Shown one piece after another: positions 26,867 to 36,552 of a DNA stretch of 64,000 bases. Location: positions 1 to 64,000 of the forward strand of contig JAMFSA010000191.1 of NCBI GenBank assembly GCA_026225055.1, read 5' to 3'. The notes under the pieces are model-generated. The model saw only the letters and a list, made by a program, of their open reading frames with translations. It did no database searches and had not been told where the DNA came from. The stretch is from Mucilaginibacter xinganensis. GTDB taxonomy: Bacteria > Bacteroidota > Bacteroidia > Sphingobacteriales > Sphingobacteriaceae. Each line of letters begins with the position of its first letter. Position 1 is the first letter of the stretch. The position numbers were made by a program, and so were the translations under genes.

Positions 26867-29269
26867 ATGCGACTGTTATTCATTTGCTTGGTTTTAAGTA
26901 TATTGTGTTGTAATAATGCATCAGCACAATCGCCACGTAAAACCGAAAGTTTCGATAGCAACTGGAAGTTCATGCTGGGCGACGACAGTCTTGCCAAACA
27001 GCCTGCATTTAACGACAGCAAATGGCGCAAGCTCGATCTGCCCCACGATTGGAGCATAGAAGGCAGTTTCAGCGAAAAAAATCCTACAACACAGGGCGAA
27101 GGTGGTTTACCTGCTGGTATTGGCTGGTACCGTAAAACATTTAAGGTTCCATCAGCCTCAAAAAGCAAAAACATATTTATTGGTTTTGATGGCGTTTACC
27201 GTAATTCCGAAGTGTGGATTAATGGTCACTATCTTGGCAAAAGGCCGAATGGTTATATTTCATTCAGCTATGATCTTACACCATATTTAAATTTCGGTGA
27301 TAAGGATAATGTAATTGCCGTTAAGGTTGATAATTCTGATCAGCCTAACTCACGCTGGTACAGCGGTTCGGGTATATACCGCAATGTATGGCTCACTACG
27401 GTGAATAAAACCTGTTTCACCAAATGGTCCACTTTTATTACCACACCGCAGATCACAAATAATAATGCAACTTTACATATAAGCACAACAATAACTCATT
27501 CAGATAATAACCTCAGCCTGAAAACTACAATTTATAATGAAAAGGGTGAAGTGACGGCTTCTGATCTTTCAGCAATTAAAGGCACAAATGATACGGCAAC
27601 TATTGCATACAATTTGAATATCAAAAACCCCCAATTGTGGTCTGTGGATCATCCGTATCTATATAAAGTATCGCTGCAAATAGTTCAGGGTGATAAGGTA
27701 TTAGATAATATTGCGGTTAATACCGGGATCCGGTCTTTTGAGTTTGATGCTCAAAAGGGATTTTCCTTGAATGGAGTCCACATGAAGATCAAGGGTGTTT
27801 GTATGCACCATGATTTGGGCGCTTTAGGTGCTGCGATCAATACTCGTGCAATAGAACGACAGCTACAAATTTTAAAGGATATGGGTTGTAATGCTATCCG
27901 TACCTCACATAATCCACCTGCGCCTGAATTCTTAGATCTGTGCGATAAAATGGGCTTTTTAGTGATGGATGAAGCCTTTGATATGTGGGCCAAAAAGAAA
28001 ACCAAACACGATTACCATGAGGATTGGGCACTATGGCATAAGCGTGACCTGGAAGATCAGATCTTACGTGATCGTAACCACCCCTCTGTTTTTATCTGGA
28101 GCATAGGGAACGAAATCAGGGAGCAGTTTGATAGTTCAGGCATTACCATAGCACGCGAACTGGTGAAAATTGTGAAGAATATTGATAATACCCGTCCGGT
28201 TACCTCGGCATTAAGTGAATCTGATCCAAAGAAAAACTTTATTTATCAGTCAGGCGCATTGGATCTGGTAGGATTGAATTATCACCAGGAGGTGTATGCT
28301 GATTTTCCTAAAAATTACCCCAATCAGAAATTTATAGCTACCGAAACCATGTCGGCGCTGGAAACACGTGGGTTTTATGATACGCCAACTGATACTACTC
28401 GCCATTGGCCGCAAAGCTCAAAAATTCCATTTAAACAAGGCAATTCGGAGTTTGCAGTTACCGCTTATGATGATGTAACGGCTTATTGGGGATCAACACA
28501 TGAAGAAACCTGGAAGATCATCAAAAAATATGATTTCCTGTCGGGATTGTTCATCTGGACTGGCTTTGATTACATCGGCGAACCAACACCATATCCATGG
28601 CCCGCACGCAGCTCTTATTTCGGTATTGTTGATCTGGCCGGATTCCCGAAAGATGTTTACTACATGTACCAAAGCGAGTGGACAAACAAACCTGTTTTAC
28701 ACCTGTTGCCGCATTGGAACTGGAACTCCGGTCAATTAATTGATGTTTGGGCCTATTACAGTCAGGCCGATGAAGTGGAGCTATTCTTAAACGGGCGATC
28801 ATTAGGCGTAAAAACAAAACACAATGATGATCTCCACGTAAGCTGGAAGGTAAAGTTTGAACCGGGTACACTAAAGATCGTATCCCGCAAAAACGGAAAG
28901 ATTGTATTAATTGAAGAAGAACATACCGCGGGTGCTCCCGCAAAAATTGAATTATTGGCAGATCGCAGATCTATAAATGCAGATGGGAAAGACCTGTCAT
29001 TTATAACAGTAAAGGTATTAGATGCTAATGGGAATATGGTGCCGGATGCTCACAACCTTGTCAACTTTAAAATTACAGGTGCGGCACAAATTGCCGGAAC
29101 GGATAACGGCTCACAAATAAGTATGGAATCGTTTAAGACAAACCATTGTAAAGCATTCCATGGTATGTGTTTATTAATAGCAAAAGCAAAAAAGAGTAGG
29201 GGTACTGCTATTGTTTACGCGCAGGCAAATGGCTTGCAGTCTGCAAGTTTAGCTTTAAACTTAAAATAA
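26867..29269 (+). CDS. GH2 beta-glycosidase with C-terminal DUF4982-like domain
   Basis: An 800-residue secreted GH2 enzyme with signal ending ASAQ. It has KLDLPHDWSIEGSF, the jelly roll to about 190, a TIM barrel with acid/base HPSVFIWSIGNEI and probable nucleophile in FIATETMSA, then a DUF4982-like beta domain and a short immunoglobulin-like end domain. This is the common Bacteroidota beta-galactosidase/beta-glucuronidase layout. It closes the 13.8-29.3 kb plus-strand series and ends 3 nt from the end of the convergent AraC gene. Specificity is open; beta-D-glucuronidase would fit the comparison with BT0996. Confidence 0.8.
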   Translation: MRLLFICLVLSILCCNNASAQSPRKTESFDSNWKFMLGDDSLAKQPAFNDSKWRKLDLPHDWSIEGSFSEKNPTTQGEGGLPAGIGWYRKTFKVPSASKSKNIFIGFDGVYRNSEVWINGHYLGKRPNGYISFSYDLTPYLNFGDKDNVIAVKVDNSDQPNSRWYSGSGIYRNVWLTTVNKTCFTKWSTFITTPQITNNNATLHISTTITHSDNNLSLKTTIYNEKGEVTASDLSAIKGTNDTATIAYNLNIKNPQLWSVDHPYLYKVSLQIVQGDKVLDNIAVNTGIRSFEFDAQKGFSLNGVHMKIKGVCMHHDLGALGAAINTRAIERQLQILKDMGCNAIRTSHNPPAPEFLDLCDKMGFLVMDEAFDMWAKKKTKHDYHEDWALWHKRDLEDQILRDRNHPSVFIWSIGNEIREQFDSSGITIARELVKIVKNIDNTRPVTSALSESDPKKNFIYQSGALDLVGLNYHQEVYADFPKNYPNQKFIATETMSALETRGFYDTPTDTTRHWPQSSKIPFKQGNSEFAVTAYDDVTAYWGSTHEETWKIIKKYDFLSGLFIWTGFDYIGEPTPYPWPARSSYFGIVDLAGFPKDVYYMYQSEWTNKPVLHLLPHWNWNSGQLIDVWAYYSQADEVELFLNGRSLGVKTKHNDDLHVSWKVKFEPGTLKIVSRKNGKIVLIEEEHTAGAPAKIELLADRRSINADGKDLSFITVKVLDANGNMVPDAHNLVNFKITGAAQIAGTDNGSQISMESFKTNHCKAFHGMCLLIAKAKKSRGTAIVYAQANGLQSASLALNLK

Positions 29270-29272
29270 TAA

Positions 29273-30172
29273 TTAAGCGCTTTGTGCTACTTGTGGGGCC
29301 TGCCCTTTTAAATATCTCCTTTTATATTCAAGCGGCGTCATGTTTGTTACTTTTTTAAAGTGACGGTAGAAATTAGATATATTGTTAAAGCCACACTCAA
29401 AACAAAGTACCTCAGTAGGCAGCTTATCTTCAATTAAAAAGCGACAGGCATGGCTTATGCGGATCTCCGTTAAGAAATCAGAGTACGTTTTTTTCGTCAT
29501 TAACTTAAAATATCGGCAAAAAGAGGTTACACTTAAATTGCCGATAGCTGCTATTTCATTCAAACTTATTTCCTTTTTGTAGTTTGTTAATGTGTAGGCA
29601 CAAACCTTATTCAGGCGAATAGTATCCGATTCATTCGACTGGTGAAACTCATTATGCGATAATGTGATATGTTCAAAATCGTCATTTTCGGCTAATACCT
29701 TAAGTATGGATAGTAATACTATAATGCGGTCGAGGTTATTGGCATTTACGGCACGGTGCATTAAACGCTTCAGTTCCTCCTTGGCGGGGCCGTTAACTAT
29801 TATACCATTTTTGGCTTTTTCAAACAGTTTTGGTAACAGATAGGCCTCAGGCAAATTAAGCATATAACGGCCCAGGCAATCGGGTAAAAAGTGTATAACT
29901 ATCACTTCTACATTAAGCCCGGAATCTGGCTGAAAATATTCTTCTTTGCAACGCCAGCAATGAGGTAGTTTTTCTCCCAGCAATAATATTTCTCCAGAAG
30001 AAAAGTTGCTGATATTATCACCAATAAAGCGCACGCCTTCACCTTTAATAACATAGTGTAGTTCCAACTCAGGATGGTAGTGCCATATACCCCTGAAAGT
30101 GGGTAAAATATCGTGCCTGATGCTAAACGAATTTTGCGGTTTTACATCAACTTTGAGAAAATGTGGTTTCAT
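29273..30172 (-). CDS. AraC-family transcriptional regulator
   Basis: A 299-residue DNA-binding protein. Residues 20-100 form a cupin-type sensor with HYHPELELHYVIKGEG. The C-terminal third (about 195-285) holds two helix-turn-helix units (ISLNEIAAIGNLSVTSFCRYFK and LCFECGFNNISNFYRHFKK) ending with the PLEYKRRY motif. The layout is that of the RhaS/RhaR and other sugar-responsive activators, so the ligand is likely a pectin-derived mono- or oligosaccharide. It is divergent from the DUF3826-susC unit across a 416-nt region and is the only regulator gene in the window. No hybrid two-component or ECF sigma/anti-sigma gene is present. Confidence 0.85.
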   Translation of the reverse strand: MKPHFLKVDVKPQNSFSIRHDILPTFRGIWHYHPELELHYVIKGEGVRFIGDNISNFSSGEILLLGEKLPHCWRCKEEYFQPDSGLNVEVIVIHFLPDCLGRYMLNLPEAYLLPKLFEKAKNGIIVNGPAKEELKRLMHRAVNANNLDRIIVLLSILKVLAENDDFEHITLSHNEFHQSNESDTIRLNKVCAYTLTNYKKEISLNEIAAIGNLSVTSFCRYFKLMTKKTYSDFLTEIRISHACRFLIEDKLPTEVLCFECGFNNISNFYRHFKKVTNMTPLEYKRRYLKGQAPQVAQSA

Positions 30173-30588
30173 TTTGAACTTAAATCTAATAAAAAATGAA
30201 TCAATTGCTTGACCTGGTTATTACTGGCTATTTGGGTTGAGAATTTAAATGTACAGAAAAAATAATAATGTTATCAAGCATTAACCTAAAAATACCATGT
30301 AAAGATGTTGTGATATATTACAATTAATCCCATGATAATATCATACAATAAGTTGATAAATACAGGTAGTAATAGCAATTACTATTACTTGATATTTGTT
30401 ATTGTAGTCTGTTTTATTGATAACAGTTGCTGCACTTATATAAACCGAACTAATAAATTATATTTTTTGTAACAGGTTAAGTTTTAATAGTTATTGATAA
30501 CTTAATTAGTGTTGCTGATACAATTATACTAACTGATAAAACAGTGTGGTTACGTAAAATATATATTCAATTTTATTTAAATAAACCG
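30173..30588. other. 416-nt divergent promoter region of the Sus operon
   Basis: AT-rich, with no credible gene. It contains three TTGATAAC motifs and an inverted repeat ATGATA-A-TATCAT at 30332-30344. No perfect TTTG/TAnnTTTG promoter was found on either strand; TATTTTTTG at about 30461-30469 is a near match with one extra T. Confidence 0.5.
30270..30501. promoter_or_regulatory. Cluster of TTGATAAC motifs, candidate AraC binding sites
   Basis: TTGATAAC is at 30417-30424 and 30494-30501 on the plus strand and at 30270-30277 on the minus strand. The two plus copies are within an identical 11-mer (TTATTGATAAC at 30414-30424 and 30491-30501), 77 bp apart. Their placement between the regulator and the operon it may control supports a binding role; AT-richness raises the chance rate. 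Confidence 0.4.
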
Positions 30589-31260
30589 ATGAAAAAATAC
30601 TTTTTTATAACAATGATAGTGGCGCTGGGGATATCATCTGCAAATGCGCAAACCGCACCGGCTGATGAGCAGGCGAATTATACACAGGTGATAACAAAGC
30701 GTGCTGAAAAAATAGTTTCGGCACTAAATATTACTGACTCTGTAAAGTTTAAACGGGTAACAGACATAGTTGTTAACCAATATCGCAACCTGAGCGCTAT
30801 TCATGATAGTCGTAATGCACAGGTTAAGGATATAAAAACAAAATATGCCGATGATAAAACTACTGCTAATACGCAAACAGCTTTAATTGACAGTAACGTT
30901 GATAAACAGTTGAATATATTACATGCATCTTATTTAACCAAACTCGGCACAGAGCTTACACCGCCGCAAGTTGATGCGGTAAAAGATGAAATGACTTATA
31001 AAATATTACCATTAACCTATAACGCCTACCTTGATGAATTACCCAATTTAACTGATCCGCAAAAAGTGCAAATAAAAGCATGGTTGGTTGAGGCGCGTGA
31101 GCATGCTATAGATGCAGAATCATCAGAGAAAAAGCATGCCTGGTTTGGTAAATATAAAGGCAGAATAAATAATTATTTATCGGCACAAGGCTATGATATG
31201 AAGAAAGCAGGAGAGGAATGGCAACAACGCATAAAAGACAGATCGGCCCAGAAAGGATAA
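30589..31260 (+). CDS. Secreted DUF3826 protein
   Basis: I place the start at the ATG at 30589, which gives a 223-residue protein with a clean signal peptide (MKKYFFITMIVALGISSANAQ). An upstream in-frame ATG at 30544 would add 15 residues unlike a signal sequence. The mature part is highly charged and almost all helical, with repeated K/E/D patterns (VSALNITDSVKFKRVTDIVV, LTDPQKVQIKAWLVEAREHA). I recognise the DUF3826 family, often found in pectin loci; its activity is unknown to me. It is the first gene before susC, so it probably acts in the periplasm or at the outer membrane in the same uptake process. Confidence 0.7.
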   Translation: MKKYFFITMIVALGISSANAQTAPADEQANYTQVITKRAEKIVSALNITDSVKFKRVTDIVVNQYRNLSAIHDSRNAQVKDIKTKYADDKTTANTQTALIDSNVDKQLNILHASYLTKLGTELTPPQVDAVKDEMTYKILPLTYNAYLDELPNLTDPQKVQIKAWLVEAREHAIDAESSEKKHAWFGKYKGRINNYLSAQGYDMKKAGEEWQQRIKDRSAQKG

Positions 31261-31266
31261 GAAATT

Positions 31267-31293
31267 ATTATTAATGGATGGGCCATTAATAAT
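31267..31293 (+). other. 11-bp perfect hairpin between DUF3826 and susC
   Basis: ATTATTAATGG (31267-31277) pairs with CCATTAATAAT (31283-31293) around a 5-nt loop. It begins 6 nt after the stop codon. No T-run follows, so it is more likely an mRNA-processing or stability element than a terminator. Confidence 0.5.
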
Positions 31294-31348
31294 ATATACA
31301 AACCAACCAATCTATATCAAGTACCAATTAAATTAACTTAGAATTTTT

Positions 31349-34300
31349 ATGAGAAAAATTTACCTTTTACTTTCAGTACTGTTGCTGCTCAGCACTGTAC
31401 TAAAAGCCCAGAATAGAACCATTACTGGTACTGTTGTGGACGAAAAGAATGCGCCGCTGCCTGGCGTAACCGTACAGGTTAAAGGTAGTATGGCATCTAC
31501 CGCTACAGATGCAAACGGCAAGTATTCAATTAAAGTAACCAATTTGCAAAGCGTTGTTATCGGTGTTAAATTTCTTGGATATAATTACCAGGAAAAAACA
31601 TTAAGAGAAGGCGAAAAGAATGCCGATTTTAAGCTGGCACCTACTAACAGTAGTTTGGATGAGGTAGTAGTAGTGGGTTACGGTGTACAAAAAAAGGCAA
31701 CACTTACTGGCGCCGTAGAAACTATTGATGTAAAAAAGATAGAAGATATTCCGTCGTTAAACCTTGCTGCTTCATTGATAGGGCAGGTACCTGCCCTTGG
31801 CGTAACCCAAGATAATCGCCCGGGGCAACCCGCTAATATTACTATCAGAAACCCAATACAGTTTAATGGTGTTTATGGTAGTACCGACCCTATATATATT
31901 ATTGATGATATAAAACGAACCGCTGCGGATTTTAATGCGCTCGATCCGAATGAAATAGAAAGCATATCTATTTTAAAGGATGCAGAAGCATCTATATATG
32001 GTGTGAACGGTGGTAACGGAGCCATTTTGGTGCGTACTAAAAAGGGTAAGAACGGAGCTCCTAAAATTAGCTTTAGCAGCTCATTTGGCAGTGCTAATGC
32101 GCCGCAGTTGCCAAAAATGATGAGTGGTATTCAATTAGCTACGTGGATTAATGATTATACCCAGGGTGGAGTACAATATAATGCCTCTACAGGTGCAGCA
32201 ACGGGTAATACTATTGATGCCAACGGATATATCAATGGTGTAGTAACTAATAAAAACTCAGCATGGTATACACCTGATGAACTTGCTTACATTGCAAACC
32301 CTGCAAATAATACCAATTATCTGAAACAAGTATTTCATGCTGCTGATAACGAACGCGAAGCCCTGAGCATAAGCGGTGGTAACGATAAAACAACTTATTT
32401 TATCGGCGGCGATTATGTAAACCAAAACTCTAACTTTTCAGGGATAAACAGTAATAAATGGGGAATCAGGACTAATGTTGAAACTAGACCAGCTAAAGGC
32501 CTAACCGTTGATCTTGGTCTTAGTGAAGATCAATCATATACCAGGAGTTTTTGGTATAAAACGCATGGATCTCAGGAAAGCCTTAACCAGGATGTGGCAT
32601 CATCATTAAGTACACCACCCTGGATCAAGCATGAAATCAATGGTTATCCTGTATATTTAAATTCGGGATCAGGTAATGATGTTGTAGATAACGTGTACAT
32701 TCCTTTATACCAAAACTCTAACAACTTTACACAGTCACTTAACTATGTTACAAATATATTAGGAAAGGTATCATACGATATACCAGGTGTTAGCGGCTTA
32801 ACAGCGAGTTATACATATAACCTGAATATAAATAATGGTTTTCCTGAGCAGTATGGTACTACTTTCAATTATTATACTTTCTCGGGCACAGGAGATAATT
32901 TACACATCCCCGGCGGAACAATGAACCCCGTGCCGAAAGCGATAGATAATGGTAATTATGTTGCTGTTGACCCTAATTATGACAAGTCATATCAAATTGA
33001 CGCGGCACTTAATTATCATCACAGTTTTGGTAAAAACAATATTACAGCTTTGGCTATATATGAGCAATTAGATAATAGCCTTAACGGTGTAACAACCAAT
33101 TTTCCATTAACTATTGCAGGTGGTTTACCTAATGGTAATTACACAACAGGTATAGCTACAGCCAATCAAAGTAATGGTCAGGTAGCCGAAAATGGTGAAA
33201 TTTCGTACATAGGCCGTGTAAATTATGATTATGATAATACATACCTGGCTCAGGTTACAATGCGCAGGGATGGTACTACCGATTTTGCACCGGGCCGTCA
33301 ATATGGTAATTTTGGATCATTTTCACTCGGCTGGGTACTTTCAAACGAAAAATTTATAAAGGATAACCTTTCTTTCGTTGATCTATTAAAGGTGAGAGCC
33401 AGTATAGGTTCTGTTGGTTCTGATAATACCCAGGCATACCAATACTTAGAACAATATAATACTACGTCAGGTAGTGGCGGCGGAGCGGTATTTAATGAAT
33501 CTGACCGTGGAACCGGTATCAAATCGGCTGGTATAAATAACCCTTATACCACCTGGGATCACCAGACAAAAACAAATTATGGTGTTGATGCAGCATTTTT
33601 AAAGAGTCGTTTAACACTAACAGCTGATTATTTTTGGAATCATTTATACGATGGCCTTGGCCCACGTACTTCAGGTACTCCTTTCACCGTAGGTAATACT
33701 GTGCCTACTGAAAATTACGCGAGCGCAAATACATTTGGCTATGAAATATCTTTGGGATGGAAAGATCGTATTACACCTGATTGGGGATATAATATCACCA
33801 CATTTTTTAGCTGGAGCGATGATAAGATATTAAAACAAGATATCTCACAAGGGTTAATAGGAACCGCTCAGGATCGTACAGGTAAATCAAGTGACGGCGG
33901 TGTTTTTGGTTATGAGTCATTAGGTATCATCAAAACCCAGGCACAGGCCAACCAAATAATTGCTTCGAGAGCCGCCGCTGCCGGTGGTGCTGCTAATGTG
34001 AAAATTTTGGGGATGACACCTGCACCAGGCATGATTAATTATGCCGACTTGAATGGTGATGGTATAGTATCAAATACCGACTTGTCTGATGAAAAATACC
34101 TTAGTCATAAATCAAGCAATCACAACAGCTTAGGCTTTAATTTTGGAACTAGTTATAAATCTTTCAGCATTAACGTTGTTACAGGTATGAGCTGGGGTGG
34201 AACCGGTACTATTTCAGGTGCCGATCTAAACGGTTTTAACGGTATTAAGAATGACCCAACTGAAAATAAACCAGTTTTTTGGTCAGATCACTGGACGCCT

Positions 34301-34597
34301 ACTAACACTAATGCTAAATATCCTGCACCAATTTGGTATAATGATTACGATGTAACTAGTAATTTTTGGTTTGTTAGTTCCTTTACCTGGAATATCCAGA
34401 ATATTAATGTGAGTTACTCTTTGCCAACTAAATGGATAAAAGTTGTAGGATTAAGCAGTGCCAGGTTATACGCGGTTTGTACTAATGTATTTAATCTGTA
34501 CAACCCATATCCCGATGATTACAAATATGGAACAGGTAGCGTTTTTACCTATCCAACACTTAGGACAATTTCAGTTGGTTTAAACGCTGCATTTTAA
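31349..34597 (+). CDS. susC: SusC/RagA-type TonB-dependent outer-membrane transporter
   Basis: A 1082-residue outer-membrane protein. The order is signal peptide to about 21, carboxypeptidase-regulatory-like domain (RTITGTVVDEKNAPLPGVTV, 23-95), the SusC signature SSLDEVVVVGYGVQKKATLT near 103-120, plug to about 230, and a 22-strand barrel ending in the aromatic-terminated strand TISVGLNAAF. It imports oligosaccharides across the outer membrane with TonB energy. The partner SusD follows after 11 nt. It is the only SusCD pair in the 64 kb, so one transporter may serve the whole enzyme set. It lacks an STN domain, hence no anti-sigma signalling is expected. Confidence 0.95.
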   Translation: MRKIYLLLSVLLLLSTVLKAQNRTITGTVVDEKNAPLPGVTVQVKGSMASTATDANGKYSIKVTNLQSVVIGVKFLGYNYQEKTLREGEKNADFKLAPTNSSLDEVVVVGYGVQKKATLTGAVETIDVKKIEDIPSLNLAASLIGQVPALGVTQDNRPGQPANITIRNPIQFNGVYGSTDPIYIIDDIKRTAADFNALDPNEIESISILKDAEASIYGVNGGNGAILVRTKKGKNGAPKISFSSSFGSANAPQLPKMMSGIQLATWINDYTQGGVQYNASTGAATGNTIDANGYINGVVTNKNSAWYTPDELAYIANPANNTNYLKQVFHAADNEREALSISGGNDKTTYFIGGDYVNQNSNFSGINSNKWGIRTNVETRPAKGLTVDLGLSEDQSYTRSFWYKTHGSQESLNQDVASSLSTPPWIKHEINGYPVYLNSGSGNDVVDNVYIPLYQNSNNFTQSLNYVTNILGKVSYDIPGVSGLTASYTYNLNINNGFPEQYGTTFNYYTFSGTGDNLHIPGGTMNPVPKAIDNGNYVAVDPNYDKSYQIDAALNYHHSFGKNNITALAIYEQLDNSLNGVTTNFPLTIAGGLPNGNYTTGIATANQSNGQVAENGEISYIGRVNYDYDNTYLAQVTMRRDGTTDFAPGRQYGNFGSFSLGWVLSNEKFIKDNLSFVDLLKVRASIGSVGSDNTQAYQYLEQYNTTSGSGGGAVFNESDRGTGIKSAGINNPYTTWDHQTKTNYGVDAAFLKSRLTLTADYFWNHLYDGLGPRTSGTPFTVGNTVPTENYASANTFGYEISLGWKDRITPDWGYNITTFFSWSDDKILKQDISQGLIGTAQDRTGKSSDGGVFGYESLGIIKTQAQANQIIASRAAAAGGAANVKILGMTPAPGMINYADLNGDGIVSNTDLSDEKYLSHKSSNHNSLGFNFGTSYKSFSINVVTGMSWGGTGTISGADLNGFNGIKNDPTENKPVFWSDHWTPTNTNAKYPAPIWYNDYDVTSNFWFVSSFTWNIQNINVSYSLPTKWIKVVGLSSARLYAVCTNVFNLYNPYPDDYKYGTGSVFTYPTLRTISVGLNAAF

Positions 34598-34608
34598 AAT
34601 ATAAAAAG

Positions 34609-36495
34609 ATGAAAAAATTATATATTATCATAATAGCAGTTGCAATGTCAGCATTGTTATTTACTGGTTGCAAAAAGGAACTTCAAAAGCAACCTGAAAC
34701 AACTTTAACACCAACACAAGTATTTTCAGACTCGCTGGTTACTGTGTTTTATTTAAATACTATTTACACCAACAATTTACCTACATGGTATGGAAATAGC
34801 GGCGGTGCAATAGGCACTGTAAACCCTACTACTTTAACTGAAGAAAATAGCGGAGGCAGCCCATATACCAGTGGTGGCGTAAACATAAATACAGTAGCCG
34901 ATATTGGCGTAGCTAATAATAACTCCAATACTTACGCTAAAATACGTAACATAAACGATTTTATAGCTGGTATGAAAACAAGCCCTATAGCCGCAGGTAC
35001 CAAACAAAGATTTATTGCTCAGGCTTTGTTTTGGCGCGCATACCGTTATTTTGAATTGGTGAAAATTTATGGTGGTGTCCCATTAGTTACAACGCCATTA
35101 CCCGTTGTTGGCGATGCCGCAAAATTAGCCGCTAATTTACCCAGAAATACAACGACACAAACCTGGACGCAGATTGTAGCCGATTTAGACACAGCTATAG
35201 CCGGCCTGCCAAATGTTTGGCCAGCTGCTGCTGATTACGGTCGTATTACTAAAGGTGCAGCGCAGGCTTTTCTTGGCCGTGTGTTACTAACTTGGTCAAG
35301 TCCACAGTTTAACGTTAATAATGATCAAACACGCTGGCAGGCTGCACTTACCGCATGCAATAATGCTATAGCAACGCTTACCGCCTCAGGTTACGGCCTT
35401 TATCCAAAGTGGGATTATAGCATGTGGACTACTGAAGGTGCCGGAAGCCCGGGCAAACCAAATAACCCGGAAGCGGTTATGGTAACTGAGTTCACTACTA
35501 CCAATGATCAGAACGGATCTTTTAACAGTTATCCATCCTCATCAATACCCAAGGCATTAGGCGGAAGCGGCGGAAATAACCCTACATGGAATATAGTTCA
35601 GGCATTCCCAATGATCGACGGACATACTATTGATAATTCAAGCACAGCATATCCCTATAACTCATTGCTGTTTTTTGATAACCGCGACCCTCGTTTTTAT
35701 CAAACTATTGCTTACAATGGTTGTAGCTGGCCGCTGGAAGGTAATGTTGCAAACAGGTTATGGACTTATTTTTATTATTCAAACGCGGGGGGCACAGCAG
35801 CCAAAACTACTGAAACAAGTGGTTCATCAAGCACCGGGTTTTATTGCCGCAAAGGAATTGACCCAACATTAACTCAAAATAATCTGCCTTATGCAGGCAC
35901 CGATTGGCAAGAAATAAGGTATGCTGAAGTAATACTTAACAGGGCTGAATGCGCTGCTGAAACCGGAGATTTAAATACCGCATATTCCGATTTGGAAACT
36001 ATAAGGAAACGGGCCGGTATTCTTGCAGGCACAGATGGTCTATATGGCCTTGCATCAGGCATGGCTCATGATCAAATGATCAGTGCAATTATGTATGAAA
36101 GAGAAATAGAATTTGCTTTTGAAGGTAAGAGATATTGGGATCTGAGGAGAAGAAAATTACTGGAACCTGTTATGAATACTGCCGTATCCATTAGAACTGG
36201 TTTAACTATATCTTTAAATAACAATAATACTTCAAACGATTATTTAAATGTTATTCAAACTAATGGATTCACATTACGTGATAACCTTGCGAATGTATCA
36301 TTAGACTCTGTTTATCTTACTTATTTTAATGGTACTGCATCTAAACCTAGTTTAGCAACAAAAGCGTTGGATACATCGCCTATAGTATACCAAACTGCTG
36401 ATTATTTCTTTGGAATACCATTGGCTACTATACAGAATGACCCTGCTATACAGCAAAATAATACTTGGGGCGGTCCTTTCGATCCCACCAAATAA
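34609..36495 (+). CDS. susD: SusD/RagB surface glycan-binding lipoprotein
   Basis: A 628-residue lipoprotein. The lipobox LLFTGC places the acylated residue at Cys21, followed by KKELQKQPE. SusD features are visible: tetratricopeptide-like helices (AQALFWRAYRYFELVKIYGGVPLV, GAAQAFLGRVLLTW), and the late EIRYAEVILNRAECAAETG and MYEREIEFAFEGKRYWDLRRRK blocks. SusD forms the lid over SusC and captures oligosaccharides at the cell surface. It is somewhat longer than the usual 500-600 residues. The ligand cannot be read from sequence; gene context suggests a pectic oligosaccharide. Confidence 0.95.
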   Translation: MKKLYIIIIAVAMSALLFTGCKKELQKQPETTLTPTQVFSDSLVTVFYLNTIYTNNLPTWYGNSGGAIGTVNPTTLTEENSGGSPYTSGGVNINTVADIGVANNNSNTYAKIRNINDFIAGMKTSPIAAGTKQRFIAQALFWRAYRYFELVKIYGGVPLVTTPLPVVGDAAKLAANLPRNTTTQTWTQIVADLDTAIAGLPNVWPAAADYGRITKGAAQAFLGRVLLTWSSPQFNVNNDQTRWQAALTACNNAIATLTASGYGLYPKWDYSMWTTEGAGSPGKPNNPEAVMVTEFTTTNDQNGSFNSYPSSSIPKALGGSGGNNPTWNIVQAFPMIDGHTIDNSSTAYPYNSLLFFDNRDPRFYQTIAYNGCSWPLEGNVANRLWTYFYYSNAGGTAAKTTETSGSSSTGFYCRKGIDPTLTQNNLPYAGTDWQEIRYAEVILNRAECAAETGDLNTAYSDLETIRKRAGILAGTDGLYGLASGMAHDQMISAIMYEREIEFAFEGKRYWDLRRRKLLEPVMNTAVSIRTGLTISLNNNNTSNDYLNVIQTNGFTLRDNLANVSLDSVYLTYFNGTASKPSLATKALDTSPIVYQTADYFFGIPLATIQNDPAIQQNNTWGGPFDPTK

Positions 36496-36500
36496 GGCAT

Positions 36501-36525
36501 AAAGGGCGGAGAGTATCCGCTCTTT
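36501..36525 (+). terminator. Hairpin after susD
   Basis: AAAGGGCGGA (36501-36510) pairs with TCCGCTCTTT (36516-36525), a 10-bp stem with one G-T pair and a 5-nt GAGTA loop, starting 5 nt after the susD stop. A short T/A-rich tail (ATTATAATT) follows. It could be a partial terminator that keeps susCD mRNA more abundant than the enzyme genes downstream. Confidence 0.6.
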
Positions 36526-36552
36526 ATTATAATTGATATGATAATTTTAACT

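Noticed and set aside
26752..27174. 140-codon open frame on the minus strand across two genes
   Set aside because: It spans the end of the propeller gene and the start of the GH2 gene, both well supported; no homology is visible.
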